The notes beneath the pieces were generated by a model. It searched no databases. It was not told where the DNA came from and worked only from the letters and a program-made list of their open reading frames with translations. Of a stretch of 64,000 nucleotides of DNA, positions 53,586 through 63,526 are shown piece after piece. Origin of the DNA: Tessaracoccus massiliensis (GTDB lineage Bacteria > Actinomycetota > Actinomycetes > Propionibacteriales > Propionibacteriaceae); NCBI RefSeq assembly GCF_000826065.2, contig NZ_LN623543.1:784144-848143 (forward strand), in the 5' to 3' direction. A program made the position numbers and the translations under genes. The stretch's first letter is position 1; each line of letters begins with the position of its first letter.

Positions 53586-55673
53586 ATGTGCATGGCCTCA
53601 AAGACGAGTTCCCAGATCACCATCACGTCCCCGGACGATGTGCGCAACGTCGTCCTGGTCGGCGCGAGCGGATCGGGCAAGACAACCCTGTTCGAACACC
53701 TCCTCCGTGCAAGAGTTGAGGGATATCGCGGCGAGAAGGATTCCCAGGAGCGCGCCGCCACGCTGTGGCTGGCCTCCATCCCCGCCCACGATGTCCAGAT
53801 CAACCTCCTCGACGCACCTGGTCACCCTGATTTCGTGGGTGAGTTGCGCGCGGGCCTCCGCGCCGCTGATGCTGCGGTCTTCGTGGTCCCCGCGGGAGAC
53901 GACATCGATCCAGCCACCGTCGCGCTGTGGGAGGAGTGCACCGAATCCAACACGCCGCGCATCATCGCGATCACGAAGCTGGATCAGGGCCGCGCCACCT
54001 TCCAGCAGATGGTCGACGCCTGCAAGGAGACGTTCGGCGACGGCGTCATCCCCGCGCTGATCCCGCTGGAGAAGGACGGCGCCAACGTCGGCAACCTGTC
54101 CCTGCTGAACAAGCGGGCCCACGACTACTCCTCCGGCGAGCGCGTCTCCCGGGATTCCACGCCCGAGGAGTTGGCGCTGATCGACGCGGCACGCGCGGAC
54201 CTGCTCGAGGCGATCATCACCGAGGTGCAGGACGACGACCTCATGGAGCGGTACCTCGAGGGTGAGGAGATCGCGGTCGAGGAGGCGAACGAGGCTCTCC
54301 TGCGCGCGGTCGTCGGCGCCCGCTTCTTTCCGGTCCTTCCCGCCCACACCACCTCGGACAAGGGCACCGAGGAGTTGCTGCGGTGGATCGAGCGCGGCTT
54401 CCCGCCACCCTCGCTGCTACCCGTTCCGGATGTCACCACCCCGAACGGCGCGACGCTGCCGGAGGCGAAGTGCGACCCCGACGGCCCGCTCGTGGCCCAG
54501 GTGGTGCGCACCACATCGGACAACTTCGGCCGTTCCTCACTGGTGCGCGTGTTCAGCGGCACGCTGCGCGGCGACCAGGTGGTGCACGTCTCCCGGAACC
54601 GCGAACTGTTCGGCTGGGACCCGGATCCGATGCGGCCGGATCAGGACGAGGAGGAGCGCATGGGCCCCATGTCGGCGCCCTACGGCACCGAGTTCACTCC
54701 CCTGAACCAGGCCATCGCCGGCGAGATCGTGCTGGTGACCAAGCTGTCGAAGGCGGAAACCGGCGACACGCTCTCCGCCCCGGAGCGCCCCACCCTCATC
54801 GAGCCGTGGGAACTCCCGCGCCCGTTGCTGCCGGTGGCCGTCCGTGCCACCAAGCGCGGCGATGAGGACAAGCTGGCCGGCGCGCTGCACCGCATCTCCA
54901 TGGAGGACACGACGGTGCGGCTGGAGCGCAACTCCGAGACCGAACAGCAGATCCTCTGGGTCATGGGGCAGGCCCAGAAGGACCTCGCCCTGGCCCGCCT
55001 GAAGGACCGCTTCGGGGTGGACATCGCTGAGGAGGACGTGCGCGTCGCGCTGCGCGAGACCATGACCAGGCCCGCCAAGGGCCTCGGTCGCAACGTCAAG
55101 CAGTCTGGCGGCCACGGCCAGTACGCGATCTGCACCATCGAGGTGGAGCCCATCGAGCGGGGTGCCGGGTTCAGGTTCGTCGACAAGGTGGTGGGCGGCG
55201 CCGTGCCACGCGCCTACATCGGGTCGGTGGAGAAGGGCATCGAACAGCAACTCGCGCAGGGCACCAGGTTCGGCGTGCCGATGGTCGACGTGCAGGTGAC
55301 GTTGTATGACGGCAAGGCCCATTCCGTGGACTCCTCGGACATGGCGTTCCAGGTGGCCGGCCAGTTGGCGCTGCGTGATGCTGCGGAGAACGGCCAGATC
55401 GGGCTGCTGGAACCCATCGACAGGGTGCGCGTCACCGTCGGCGACCAGTATCTCGGCGCCGCCCTGACGGATCTGGGGGCGCGTCGGGCTCAGGTGCAGG
55501 GCACGGAGATGGACGGCGACGGGCATGCCACCGTCGAGGCCCTCGTGCCGGCCATCGAGCTCGTCACCTACCCGATCGACCTGCGAGGCGTCGCCCAGGG
55601 CACGGGCACGTTCACCCGGGAGTTCTCCGGGTACGAGCTGATGCCGCAGGAGGCCTGGCCGAAGGAGCCCTAA
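53586..55673 (+). CDS. Elongation factor G-like GTPase (EF-G2 type)
   Basis: The start is ATG at 53586 or, more likely, the second ATG at 53592 ([11 protein letters not shown]). About 695 residues in EF-G order: GTPase domain, domain II, and domains III-V. G1 is [10 protein letters not shown]3 DAPGHPDF, G4 TKLD. Switch I, which in EF-G reads RGITI, is here [10 protein letters not shown]. This matches the actinobacterial EF-G-like proteins (mycobacterial FusA2), reported not to replace EF-G in translocation. It is monocistronic and shares its stop bases with coaBC. Confidence 0.88.
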   Translation: MCMASKTSSQITITSPDDVRNVVLVGASGSGKTTLFEHLLRARVEGYRGEKDSQERAATLWLASIPAHDVQINLLDAPGHPDFVGELRAGLRAADAAVFVVPAGDDIDPATVALWEECTESNTPRIIAITKLDQGRATFQQMVDACKETFGDGVIPALIPLEKDGANVGNLSLLNKRAHDYSSGERVSRDSTPEELALIDAARADLLEAIITEVQDDDLMERYLEGEEIAVEEANEALLRAVVGARFFPVLPAHTTSDKGTEELLRWIERGFPPPSLLPVPDVTTPNGATLPEAKCDPDGPLVAQVVRTTSDNFGRSSLVRVFSGTLRGDQVVHVSRNRELFGWDPDPMRPDQDEEERMGPMSAPYGTEFTPLNQAIAGEIVLVTKLSKAETGDTLSAPERPTLIEPWELPRPLLPVAVRATKRGDEDKLAGALHRISMEDTTVRLERNSETEQQILWVMGQAQKDLALARLKDRFGVDIAEEDVRVALRETMTRPAKGLGRNVKQSGGHGQYAICTIEVEPIERGAGFRFVDKVVGGAVPRAYIGSVEKGIEQQLAQGTRFGVPMVDVQVTLYDGKAHSVDSSDMAFQVAGQLALRDAAENGQIGLLEPIDRVRVTVGDQYLGAALTDLGARRAQVQGTEMDGDGHATVEALVPAIELVTYPIDLRGVAQGTGTFTREFSGYELMPQEAWPKEP

Positions 55674-56860
55674 GCCCCGGAGATGACGTCGAGGAGGGCG
55701 TCGGCGACCTGTCGCTTGGAACCCGACGCCTCCCCCACCACCTCGTCCTGCGAGTTCAGGAAGTAGAGCGTGTTGTCCGGGGCTTCGAAGCCCTTGTCCC
55801 AGCCCACCTGGTTGACGGCGAGGAAGTCGACGTCCTTCTTGCGGCGCTTCCTGCGCGCTCGTTCCAGGTAGTCCTCGCCTGTTTCGGCGGCGAAGGCCAC
55901 GATCCGCTGACCCTCGCGGCGGTTGGCCGCGAGGCCCGCGACGATGTCCTCGTTCTCCACGAACGTGAGCGCCGGCACTCCCCCTGCCTCCTTGGTGAGC
56001 TTCCCGTCGGAGACCTCTGCCGCACGGAAGTCGGCGACGGCGGCTGCCATGATCACCACGTCGGCTTCGGCGGCGAGCCCCCGCATGACCTCGGCGAGTT
56101 CGGTGGCCGAGCCTGCCGTCGTGATCTCGACGCCGGGCCGCGCGGCGTCGCGCAGCACGTCGGCCTCCACGTTGGTGGCGGCCAGCAGCACCCGGGCGCC
56201 TCGATCTGCTGCGGCCGCCGCGAGCGCGACTCCCTGCCGGCCGCTGGAGCGGTTGCCGATGAAGCGCACCGGGTCGATGGGTTCCCGGGTGCCGCCGGTC
56301 GACACCGCCACGGTGAGCCCCTCCAGATCTCTGCGGGCCCCCAGCAGTTCGCGCACGGCGGCGTGGATGGCTTCGGGCTCGCTCATCCGGCCGGCGCCGG
56401 AGTCTCCCCCGGTGAGCGGGCCGTCGTCGGGTCCGACGACGTGGACGCCCCGGGCTGCCAGCGTGGCCATGTTCGCCTGCGTGGCGGGGTGCAGCCACAT
56501 CTCGGTGTGCATCGCCGGGGCCACGAGCACCGGCGCCTTCGTGGCCAGCAACGTGGTGCCGAGCAGGTCCGACGCGAGGCCGGCGGCCATCCCTGCGAGG
56601 GTGTTGGCAGTGGCGGGCGCGACGACGACCAGATCGGCGTTCTGCCCCAGGGCGACGTGTCGCACCTTCGGCACGTCGTCGTGCACAGAGGTGGTCACAG
56701 GGTTGCGGCTGATCGACTCCCAGGTGGGGCGTCCTACGAAGCGCAGCGCGTCCTCTGTGGGCACCACGTGCACCTCATGGCCGTCGCCGATCAGCAGCCG
56801 AACCAGATGCACGGCCTTGTAGGCGGCGATGCCGCCGGTGACTCCCACCACGATGTTCAT
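55670..56860 (-). CDS. coaBC: Bifunctional phosphopantothenoylcysteine decarboxylase / phosphopantothenate-cysteine ligase
   Basis: A 396-residue coenzyme A biosynthesis enzyme. The N-terminal FMN-dependent CoaC domain begins [17 protein letters not shown] and has the PAMHTEMW motif with the substrate Asn/Met region. The flap that reads ACGDxGxGRM in E. coli is [10 protein letters not shown] here, so the flap cysteine is absent; I think this is common in actinobacteria. The C-terminal CoaB domain has [20 protein letters not shown] and the [15 protein letters not shown] segments. Divergent from the NRDE gene. Confidence 0.95.
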   Translation of the reverse strand: MNIVVGVTGGIAAYKAVHLVRLLIGDGHEVHVVPTEDALRFVGRPTWESISRNPVTTSVHDDVPKVRHVALGQNADLVVVAPATANTLAGMAAGLASDLLGTTLLATKAPVLVAPAMHTEMWLHPATQANMATLAARGVHVVGPDDGPLTGGDSGAGRMSEPEAIHAAVRELLGARRDLEGLTVAVSTGGTREPIDPVRFIGNRSSGRQGVALAAAAADRGARVLLAATNVEADVLRDAARPGVEITTAGSATELAEVMRGLAAEADVVIMAAAVADFRAAEVSDGKLTKEAGGVPALTFVENEDIVAGLAANRREGQRIVAFAAETGEDYLERARRKRRKKDVDFLAVNQVGWDKGFEAPDNTLYFLNSQDEVVGEASGSKRQVADALLDVISGA

Positions 56861-56881
56861 GCCCCCAGTCTGTCATCCGGG

Positions 56882-56887
56882 TAGGCT
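56882..56887 (+). promoter_or_regulatory. -10 element TAGGCT of the NRDE gene
   Basis: TAGGCT lies 8 nt before the ATG at 56896, with no ribosome-binding site. Confidence 0.45.
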
Positions 56888-56895
56888 GGCTGGCC

Positions 56896-57606
56896 ATGTG
56901 CACCGTGGTGATCCGCGTTCCCGAGCCAGGGCCCGGCCGCGTCAGGCTCCTGGCCATCCGCGACGAAGACCCCAACCGTCCCTGGCAGCCCCTGGGCCAG
57001 TGGTGGCCGGAGCTCCCGGAGATCACAGGCATCAGGGACCAGCAGGCCGGCGGGGCGTGGCTGGCGCACGACCGGCACAAGCTCAGCGTGCTGCTGAACC
57101 GGGCCGGTGGTCCTCAGGAGGGAATCATCCCCACCACCCGCGGCAACCTGGTGCTGGGCTCGCTCACCGGCCAGGAGATTCCCACCACGCCCACCACCCT
57201 GGGGTTCAACCTGGTGGAGGCCACCTTCGACGGCGTACGCGTCACGTCGTGGGAGGGCGGCGAGATCCGGGTGGCGGACCTGGAGCCGGGCACGCACATG
57301 ATCTCGCACACCGATGTCAACGACCACGCGATGCCGCGCATCGCGCACTGGCTGCCCCGCTTCTCCGACGCCCCGACGGAGGGGGTGCGGTGGTGGACCG
57401 AATGGGCCAAGGTGCTCGACGAGGGCGGCCGCCAGCTCGACCCCACGGATGACCGTGCCCTGATCCGGGACAACCGGCCCCACGGGTTCCCCACCATGTC
57501 GCTGCTGGCGGTGGCGGCGTCGATCGGCCCCGACGGCGTGACCGCCATCATGGGCGCGCTCGACGAGCCGGGCGTCTGGGAACCGATGGCTCCCCTCTGG
57601 GCTTAG
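56896..57606 (+). CDS. NRDE family protein (TANGO2-like, Ntn-hydrolase fold)
   Basis: A 236-residue protein that begins MCTVVI, with Cys2 as the possible N-terminal nucleophile after Met removal. It carries the family motif as AIRDEDPNRPW, then GGAWLAHDRHKLSVLLNR and an ISHTDVNDH stretch. Members of the NRDE/TANGO2 family are linked to haem trafficking or lipid metabolism in eukaryotes; the bacterial role is unclear. The TAG stop shares bases with the convergent yccF gene. Confidence 0.85.
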   Translation: MCTVVIRVPEPGPGRVRLLAIRDEDPNRPWQPLGQWWPELPEITGIRDQQAGGAWLAHDRHKLSVLLNRAGGPQEGIIPTTRGNLVLGSLTGQEIPTTPTTLGFNLVEATFDGVRVTSWEGGEIRVADLEPGTHMISHTDVNDHAMPRIAHWLPRFSDAPTEGVRWWTEWAKVLDEGGRQLDPTDDRALIRDNRPHGFPTMSLLAVAASIGPDGVTAIMGALDEPGVWEPMAPLWA

Positions 57607-57986
57607 AGGATCCCGCCGGTATTGACGATCCGCTTGCCGAAGGGGAAGCAGGTCACCGGGATCATCTTGAGCGAGACCCAGGCGTTGGCGATGCCGATGA
57701 TGGTCAACGACTGGGCCAGCGCGGAGACGACGTGCAGCAGCGCGAGCCACCAGCCGGCGATGACGAACCAGATGCCGTTCATCAGCGCCGAACCCCACCC
57801 GGCCTCCGGCTTGGGCTCGGCGGTGCGACCGAACGGCCAGAACACGTAGTTGGCCATGCGGAACGAGGCCAGGCCCACCGGGATGGTGACGATCAGCAGA
57901 CAGGCGAGCACGCCGGCCAGCACGTAGCCGAGGGCGAGCCAGAAGCCACCCAGGACTACCCAGATGACATTGAGGATGGTGCGCAT
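57603..57986 (-). CDS. yccF: YccF family membrane protein
   Basis: A 127-residue protein with a duplicated hydrophobic pattern: NVIWVVLGGFWLALGYVLAG with TIPVGLASFRMANYVFWPFG, and NGIWFVIAGWWLALLHVVSA with IGIANAWVSLKMIPVTCFPFG. This internal repeat is the YccF signature. Function unknown. It is divergent from trmB. Confidence 0.9.
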   Translation of the reverse strand: MRTILNVIWVVLGGFWLALGYVLAGVLACLLIVTIPVGLASFRMANYVFWPFGRTAEPKPEAGWGSALMNGIWFVIAGWWLALLHVVSALAQSLTIIGIANAWVSLKMIPVTCFPFGKRIVNTGGIL

Positions 57987-58046
57987 GGATGACTCCTTGC
58001 AGGTTGTCGGTCAGGCACTACCCAGTGTAGTGCGGGGGCTCAACGC

Positions 58047-58052
58047 TAGGCT
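58047..58052 (+). promoter_or_regulatory. -10 element TAGGCT upstream of trmB
   Basis: TAGGCT is 6 nt from a GTG at 58059 that lies in a different frame from trmB and opens a 13-codon ORF ending by ATGA at 58097-58100. Confidence 0.45.
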
Positions 58053-58078
58053 GGGCCGGTGACATCCCGCCCGCCTTC

Positions 58079-58765
58079 GTGCGCCGCAGCACGCGGATGA
58101 ACGAATCACAGACCAAGGCCTGGGAGCGGCATGCCGACGAGTTCATCGTCGACTTCCCCAGCGGCGAAATGGACACCTCGTTGGCGGAGGGCGCACAGGT
58201 CAACTGGGCCGCAGAGTTCGGGCGCGAGGCCCCGCTGATCGTGGAGATCGGCTCCGGAGCCGGCGACTCCCTGGTGCCCATGGCCGCCGGCCGCCCCGAG
58301 TGCAACGTGGTGGCGTTCGAGGTCTTCGAGCCCGCCGTGGCCTCCACGCTCGGACGGCTCGGCCGCGAGGGTGTCAGCAACGTCCGCCTCGCGCTGGTCG
58401 ACGGCGCCCAGGCACTGCCCCAACTCTTCGACGACGGCACCATCAGCGAACTGTGGACGTTCTTCGCGGACCCGTGGCACAAGAAGCGCCACCACAAGCG
58501 GCGCCTCGTCGACGCTGCCTTCGGCGACGTGGTGGCGGCGAAGCTCGCGCCCGGGGGCCTGTGGCGGCTGGCCACGGACTGGGAGGACTACGCCCTGTGG
58601 ATGCGCGAGCAGCTCGACGATCATCCCGGCCTCACCAACGTGCACGGCGGCTGGGCTCCCCGCCTGGCGGAGCGCCCCGTGACGAAGTACGAGGCGCGCG
58701 GCCTCGCCGCGGGGCGCACGGTCTACGACCTCACCTACCGGAGGGCAGATGCGCCTCAGGATTGA
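58079..58765 (+). CDS. trmB: tRNA (guanine-N7-)-methyltransferase
   Basis: The listed start is GTG at 58079; the ATG at 58097 is an alternative. Up to 228 residues of a class I methyltransferase: SAM-binding IVEIGSGAGDSLV, then ELWTFFADPWHKKRHHKRR, the TrmB signature, and TDWEDYALWM. It makes m7G46 in tRNA. The N-terminus is unsettled: the sequence FVRRSTRM that looks conserved begins at an in-frame position with no upstream start, while the nearest leaderless GTG (58059) is one frame off. The 3' end overlaps truA by 17 nt. Confidence 0.92.
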   Translation: MRRSTRMNESQTKAWERHADEFIVDFPSGEMDTSLAEGAQVNWAAEFGREAPLIVEIGSGAGDSLVPMAAGRPECNVVAFEVFEPAVASTLGRLGREGVSNVRLALVDGAQALPQLFDDGTISELWTFFADPWHKKRHHKRRLVDAAFGDVVAAKLAPGGLWRLATDWEDYALWMREQLDDHPGLTNVHGGWAPRLAERPVTKYEARGLAAGRTVYDLTYRRADAPQD

Positions 58766-59552
58766 TCTGGCCTACGACGGCACCGGGTTCCACGGCTGGG
58801 CCACCCAGCCCGGTCTGCGCACGGTCCAGGGCACGCTCGAGGAGTGGATCGGCCAGGTGCTGCGCCTGGGAGGCCCCCCGTCGCTGACCGTCGCCGGCCG
58901 CACCGACGCCGGCGTCCATGCGCGCCGCCAGACCTGCCACGTGGACCTCGACCTCGACGAGGACCCCTCTGCCACGCTCCTGCACCGGTTGCGGCGCGTG
59001 CTGCCCGACGACATCTCGGTGCGCGCGGTCACCGTGGCTCCCCCCGGTTTCGACGCCCGCTTTTCGGCCCTCTGGCGGCGCTACTGCTACCGCCTGGTGG
59101 ATCGGGCCCCGGATCCGCTCCTCCGTGGCCACATCACCCCGGTGCGCGAGCCCCTCGACGTGGGCGCGCTCAATGCGGGCGCAGAGTTGCTCGTGGGCCT
59201 GCGCGACTTCGCCGCGTTCTGCAAGCCCCGGGCCGGCGCCACCACCATCCGGCACCTGCGCGAACTGAGCGCCACCCGCCGCGACGACGGCGTGGTAGAG
59301 GTGCACCTGCTGGCCGACGCCTTCTGCCACTCGATGGTCCGCTCCCTCGTCGGGGCGTTGACCTCGGTGGCCACCGGCCGCCGCAGCCTCTCGTGGCTGG
59401 AGGAGGCCGCCACCAGCACAGTGCGCCACGGTGAGGTGCAGGTCATGGCGGCGCGCGGCCTCACGCTGGAGGACGTGGGCTACCCGCCCGACGACGAACT
59501 CGCCGCCCGCGCCACCGAGGCGCGCGCCCGACGGACCCTGGAGGAGGACTGA
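58749..59552 (+). CDS. truA: tRNA pseudouridine synthase A
   Basis: A 267-residue enzyme with catalytic Asp53 in the motif AGRTDAGVHAR, the opening RIDLAYDGTGFHGWA and the C-terminal HSMVRSLVGAL. It makes pseudouridine at positions 38-40 of tRNA. It starts inside the trmB 3' end, and the downstream methyltransferase gene starts on its last base, so the three genes form a tight RNA-modification operon. Confidence 0.96.
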   Translation: MRLRIDLAYDGTGFHGWATQPGLRTVQGTLEEWIGQVLRLGGPPSLTVAGRTDAGVHARRQTCHVDLDLDEDPSATLLHRLRRVLPDDISVRAVTVAPPGFDARFSALWRRYCYRLVDRAPDPLLRGHITPVREPLDVGALNAGAELLVGLRDFAAFCKPRAGATTIRHLRELSATRRDDGVVEVHLLADAFCHSMVRSLVGALTSVATGRRSLSWLEEAATSTVRHGEVQVMAARGLTLEDVGYPPDDELAARATEARARRTLEED

Positions 59553-60163
59553 TGAACCACTACTTCCACACCCCCGACCAGCCGATGGTCACCCACGAGT
59601 TCCGCGCCACCATCTTCGGTGAGGACCTGACGTTCACCGCGGCCCGCGGCGTGTTCTCCGGCGAGCGACTGGATCTTGGCACCTCGGTGCTGCTGCGCGA
59701 GGTGGATCCGCCCGAGACCGGCCATGTGCTCGACCTCGGCTGCGGGGTCGGCACCATCGCCGTCGGCTTGGCCGTGTCGTCCCCCGGCATCACGGTGGAC
59801 GCCGTCGACGTCAACGCGCGCGCCGTGGAACTGACCCGGATCAACGCGGAGCGGCACGGGGTCGCCGAGCGGGTCCACGCCGTCGACCCCGGTGAGATCG
59901 ATCCGGAGACCCGCTACGACGAGATCTGGTCCAACCCGCCCATCCGCATCGGCAAGGAGGCGCTCCACGCGTTGCTGCTGACGTGGCTGCCACGCCTCAA
60001 GGACGACGGGGTCGCGTTCCTGGTGGTGGGCAAGAACCTCGGCGGCGACTCCCTCCAACGGTGGCTGACCGACCAGGGATTCCCGACGCGGCGCGTGGCC
60101 TCCGCGAAGGGCTTCCGGGTGCTGCGCGTCTCCCGTTCAGAGGATCTTCACCCTGAAAGTTGA
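59552..60163 (+). CDS. RsmC-like class I SAM methyltransferase
   Basis: A 203-residue methyltransferase. The opening RATIFGEDLTFTAARGVFSG, the SAM site VLDLGCGVGTIAVGLA and the catalytic SNPPIRIGKEALH match the MTS small-methyltransferase domain of RsmC/RsmD-type 16S rRNA guanine N2 methyltransferases; it lacks the N-terminal duplicated domain of E. coli RsmC. The target is probably G1207 or a similar base. Its ATG overlaps the truA stop (TGATG). Confidence 0.88.
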   Translation: MNHYFHTPDQPMVTHEFRATIFGEDLTFTAARGVFSGERLDLGTSVLLREVDPPETGHVLDLGCGVGTIAVGLAVSSPGITVDAVDVNARAVELTRINAERHGVAERVHAVDPGEIDPETRYDEIWSNPPIRIGKEALHALLLTWLPRLKDDGVAFLVVGKNLGGDSLQRWLTDQGFPTRRVASAKGFRVLRVSRSEDLHPES

Positions 60164-60238
60164 AGCGGCGACTATTTCTGCCACATAGGATGGGGGTGTC
60201 AGCGCGCTTCGGCGCGAGTCTCGTTCAAGGAGTCACGT

Positions 60239-60850
60239 ATGACCTACACCCTTCCCGATCTCGACTACGACTACGGCGCACTCGCCCCGCACATCTCCCC
60301 GGAGATCATGGAGCTGCACCACAGCAAGCACCACGCCACCTACGTGAAGGGCGCTAACACCGCGCTGGAGCAGCTCGCCGAGGCGCGCGACAAGGGTGAG
60401 CACGGCACCATCGCGAAGCTTGAGAAGGATTTGGCCTTCAACCTGGGCGGCCACATCAACCACTCCGTGTTCTGGAAGAACATGTCGCCCGACGGTGGTG
60501 GCGAGCCCACCGGCGCCGTCGCTGACGCGCTGGGTGAGTTCTTCGGCTCCTTCGAAGCGTTCAAGAAGCAGTTCACCGCAGCCGCCAACGGCATCCAGGG
60601 CTCCGGCTGGGCCATGCTCGTGTGGGACACGCTGGGCCAGCGCCTCAACCTGAACCAGCTCTACGACCAGCAGGGCAACCTGCCCGTGGGCCAGCTGCCC
60701 ATCCTGCAGCTCGACATGTGGGAGCACGCCTTCTACCTGCAGTACAAGAACGTGAAGGCCGATTACGCCGACGCGTGGTGGAACGTGGTCAACTGGGCCA
60801 ATGTCGAGGAGCGCCTCGCCTCCGCCAAGAAGGCTGAGATCACCTACTGA
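60239..60850 (+). CDS. sodA: Iron/manganese superoxide dismutase
   Basis: The ATG at 60239 follows AAGGAG; a TAGGAT -10 is at about 60187. The 203-residue product has metal ligands in [12 protein letters not shown] (His27), [11 protein letters not shown], and [11 protein letters not shown] (Asp and His). The metal cannot be fixed from sequence; propionibacterial enzymes of this type accept Fe or Mn. It protects against superoxide, complementing KatA elsewhere in the window. Confidence 0.96.
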   Translation: MTYTLPDLDYDYGALAPHISPEIMELHHSKHHATYVKGANTALEQLAEARDKGEHGTIAKLEKDLAFNLGGHINHSVFWKNMSPDGGGEPTGAVADALGEFFGSFEAFKKQFTAAANGIQGSGWAMLVWDTLGQRLNLNQLYDQQGNLPVGQLPILQLDMWEHAFYLQYKNVKADYADAWWNVVNWANVEERLASAKKAEITY

Positions 60851-60865
60851 TCAGCCTTTCGTTGA

Positions 60866-60896
60866 GAAGACCCCGGGCAACCTGCCCGGGGTCTTC
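60866..60896. terminator. Bidirectional terminator between sodA and the acyltransferase
   Basis: A perfect 14-bp stem GAAGACCCCGGGCA/TGCCCGGGGTCTTC with a 3-nt loop, 15 nt after sodA and 15 nt after the convergent gene. Confidence 0.8.
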
Positions 60897-60911
60897 CGCG
60901 TCACAGGGCGA

Positions 60912-62870
60912 TCAGCTCCGGGCAGCTGTCAGGACCTCCTCGAGGACCTTCTCCGCGGCGGGGTAGCCGAAGCGGTCAACCTCGATGTGGCTGCCGTCTG
61001 GCCGGAGCAGCTGACCGTCGTCCTGCCGGTCGTCACAGGAGGCGGGCGCCACGGCCTGGTCCGGTTCCGGGTCGTTGCACAGCACCGGGTCCATCCGGAA
61101 GGTCTTGACCCGATCGTCCCTCGCTGCGAGATCGGCGACGATCTGGTTCCAGTGCCTGCGGTGCTCGTCGTGGTTGAGCAGCAGATCGTAGAGCGGATGA
61201 CAGGAGTGCTCGTTGCAGCGGGTCAACGCCATGCTCTCGCCTGGCCGCTCCGTCTGCGCGATGACCAGGGTGGCGCCCTCCGCGGTGAGCCGGTCGACGC
61301 TGGCGGCGAGGTCGCGTTCCAGTTCCTCCCAGAAGATGTCCTCGTCCGGACCGACGATGCGGTCGCCGATCCAGCGCTGGTGCACCTCGTAGCGGGACCA
61401 CCAGAACACGATGCCCGGCCGGTTGGTCTGCACCTTCTCGGTCTGCAACTCGGCGATCGAGCGACAGTCGCCCTCCCCCTCATGGTCGGGCTTGAGGAAT
61501 TCCTGCAGTTCGATGGCCAGCGGCGGGCAGCCTCCGCGTGCCGCGTTGTCGATCATCAGGCCGTTGTCCACCGCCACCTGGTCAAGGGATTCCATGAGCC
61601 GGAACGGCACGGAATCTCCCACCACCACGATCATGTTCTCGTTGACGGCAGGCCTGGTGGAGCCATCGGTGGCCACCGGCGGCGCCGGCTGTACCAGCGG
61701 GCTGCGGAGCGCCGTCGCCCACCCGATCACCAGCGCCATGATGACGGCCACGCCGATCAGGGTCCGGCTGAGGGTCAGCCACTTGGTCAACCGGCCGCGC
61801 CGGATGGGTTCCTCCACCAGGTGGTAGCTGAGCACGGCGCAGATCAGTGTGAGGGCCAACGCTGCGGGGGCCCGCAGCATGCGGAACTCCTCCTTGTGCG
61901 CCACATCCAGCCACACGCTCCACGGCCAGTGCCACAGGTAGAGCCCGTACGAGATCTGCCCCAGGTAGGCCATCGGCTTCCAGGACAGGAAGCTGGTCAG
62001 GGTGGTGGGCGGGGAGACGATCAGAGCGCCGATCAGCAGCGTCACCGCCACGCTGAGGATGATGGCCCCGCCGCGGAAGTAGAACGCGCTGGGGCCCGCC
62101 AGGAAGGGCAGCACCGCCACAGCGGTGATGATGCCGACGGCGGCGATCAGGCGGTGGTGCTTGAAGAAGAACTGCCGCACTCCTGCGTTGGTCATGGCGA
62201 TGGCCAGGAGGGCACCCAGCAGCGGCTCGAAGGCCTTGGTGTCGGTACCCATGTAGGCGCGATCGGGCGCTGCCGGGTCGTAGAGCACCATCAGCAGGGT
62301 GGCGGAGATCACGATCAGGACTGCGCACACGACCCCGATGATGGACACCACCCGCTTGCGGGCGCCAAACTTGGCGGCCAGGAAGGCGATGATGCCGATC
62401 AGCACGGGCCAGAAGAAGTAGAACTGCTCCTCCACCGCCAGCGACCACATGTGCAGGAGCAGCGACGGCGTGCCGTCGGAGGCGAAGTAACTGTTGGCCC
62501 CCATGAACCGCCAGTTGCCCAGGTACAGCACCGTCCAGAGGATGTCCCAACTGGCGGAAGCCTTCCGGAACAGCGGCATGACGAACGTGGCGTAGGCCAG
62601 CACCGCCAGCAGCACGAGGGTCGCGGCCGGCAGGAGTCGGCGGAAGCGGCGCTGCCAGAACTTGCCGTACTGCGGCTTGCCGTGGCGCACCGTGTCGCGC
62701 AGCAGACCCGCGGTGATCAGGTAGCCCGACAGCACGAAGAATACATCGACGCCCGCGAATCCCAGCCCCATGCCGGGCACGCTGAGGTGGAAGGCGATGA
62801 CCAGGCCCACAGCGAAGGTCCGTAGACCGTCCAGGCTGGGCACATAGGCGATGTTCTCGGGCGGCTGCAC
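60912..62870 (-). CDS. Acyltransferase 3 with C-terminal SGNH domain (OafA/YrhL type)
   Basis: A 652-residue membrane O-acyltransferase. The N-terminal acyltransferase-3 domain (about residues 8-390) has ten or more helices, with YVPSLDGLRTFAVGLVIAFH carrying the catalytic His, and GVDVFFVLSGYLI. The extracytoplasmic SGNH domain (about 420-652) has the Ser block VVVGDSVPFRL and the Asp-His block RPDGSHIEVDRFG. Such proteins acetylate cell-wall polymers, O-antigen-like glycans or exopolysaccharides. It is the last gene of the envelope operon, 17 nt behind the transglutaminase-like gene. Confidence 0.92.
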   Translation of the reverse strand: MQPPENIAYVPSLDGLRTFAVGLVIAFHLSVPGMGLGFAGVDVFFVLSGYLITAGLLRDTVRHGKPQYGKFWQRRFRRLLPAATLVLLAVLAYATFVMPLFRKASASWDILWTVLYLGNWRFMGANSYFASDGTPSLLLHMWSLAVEEQFYFFWPVLIGIIAFLAAKFGARKRVVSIIGVVCAVLIVISATLLMVLYDPAAPDRAYMGTDTKAFEPLLGALLAIAMTNAGVRQFFFKHHRLIAAVGIITAVAVLPFLAGPSAFYFRGGAIILSVAVTLLIGALIVSPPTTLTSFLSWKPMAYLGQISYGLYLWHWPWSVWLDVAHKEEFRMLRAPAALALTLICAVLSYHLVEEPIRRGRLTKWLTLSRTLIGVAVIMALVIGWATALRSPLVQPAPPVATDGSTRPAVNENMIVVVGDSVPFRLMESLDQVAVDNGLMIDNAARGGCPPLAIELQEFLKPDHEGEGDCRSIAELQTEKVQTNRPGIVFWWSRYEVHQRWIGDRIVGPDEDIFWEELERDLAASVDRLTAEGATLVIAQTERPGESMALTRCNEHSCHPLYDLLLNHDEHRRHWNQIVADLAARDDRVKTFRMDPVLCNDPEPDQAVAPASCDDRQDDGQLLRPDGSHIEVDRFGYPAAEKVLEEVLTAARS

Positions 62871-62887
62871 CCCGGGAGTCTAACGCG

Positions 62888-63526
62888 TCAGCGCCCGGAT
62901 TCCGGGGTCCGACCCCCTCGCGGCCCATACACCCAGGGCGACAGCTCGCGGCCCCGCAACCAGGCGCTCCAGACCTCGGCCACCACCAACGGCGCCATCC
63001 ACAGCGCCACGCCCCATCGCGTGATGCGGCGCATGGGCAGCTCCCGGGTGTACGGCACGAAACCGACGGCACCCACCCGGTTGCTCTCCGCCGAGGCGCA
63101 GGCGTCGAGTTCGTGCCCGTCGATGCTGACCTTGACCCAGGTGTGCCCCTTGAACCACCACGGGTGGGGGAACCCTTGCACTCTCGCCGCGTGCACCAGT
63201 CGCGCCTCGAAGCCCAACCGGCGCAGCAGGAGGAGCAGCATGGTGTTGTACTGGTGGGACCAGCCGCGATGCGACCGCAGTGCCGCCTCTGGTCCCTCCC
63301 ACAGGTGGAGGAGCGAGTGGAACGCGAACGCCCGCGCGACGGCGGCGCTGGCCTCGTCGGCGAGCGCGCGCCCCGTGGCTCCGGTGGCGAGGCACAGTTC
63401 GGCCAATTCTTCGATGGTCTCGGGTTGCGTCACCGCGGGCTTCCGAGGGGCCAGGGCGACCACGGGCAGCAGCGCGGCACCCAACACCAGCCACGGCGCC
63501 CACCCGAGCCTCGCGCGTCTCCTCAT
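62888..63526 (-). CDS. Transglutaminase-like fold protein lacking the catalytic cysteine
   Basis: A 212-residue protein with an N-terminal signal/anchor helix (about residues 9-27) and probably a C-terminal hydrophobic segment. The middle follows the transglutaminase/peptidase pattern: RGWSHQYNTMLLLLLRRLGF, then GHTWVKVSIDGHELDACAS, giving the His and Asp positions. Where an active-site Cys would stand the sequence reads WSHQ. It may be inactive or a binding module. It overlaps the glycosyltransferase gene by ATGA and lies 17 nt before the acyltransferase. Fold assignment is by pattern only. Confidence 0.65.
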   Translation of the reverse strand: MRRRARLGWAPWLVLGAALLPVVALAPRKPAVTQPETIEELAELCLATGATGRALADEASAAVARAFAFHSLLHLWEGPEAALRSHRGWSHQYNTMLLLLLRRLGFEARLVHAARVQGFPHPWWFKGHTWVKVSIDGHELDACASAESNRVGAVGFVPYTRELPMRRITRWGVALWMAPLVVAEVWSAWLRGRELSPWVYGPRGGRTPESGR

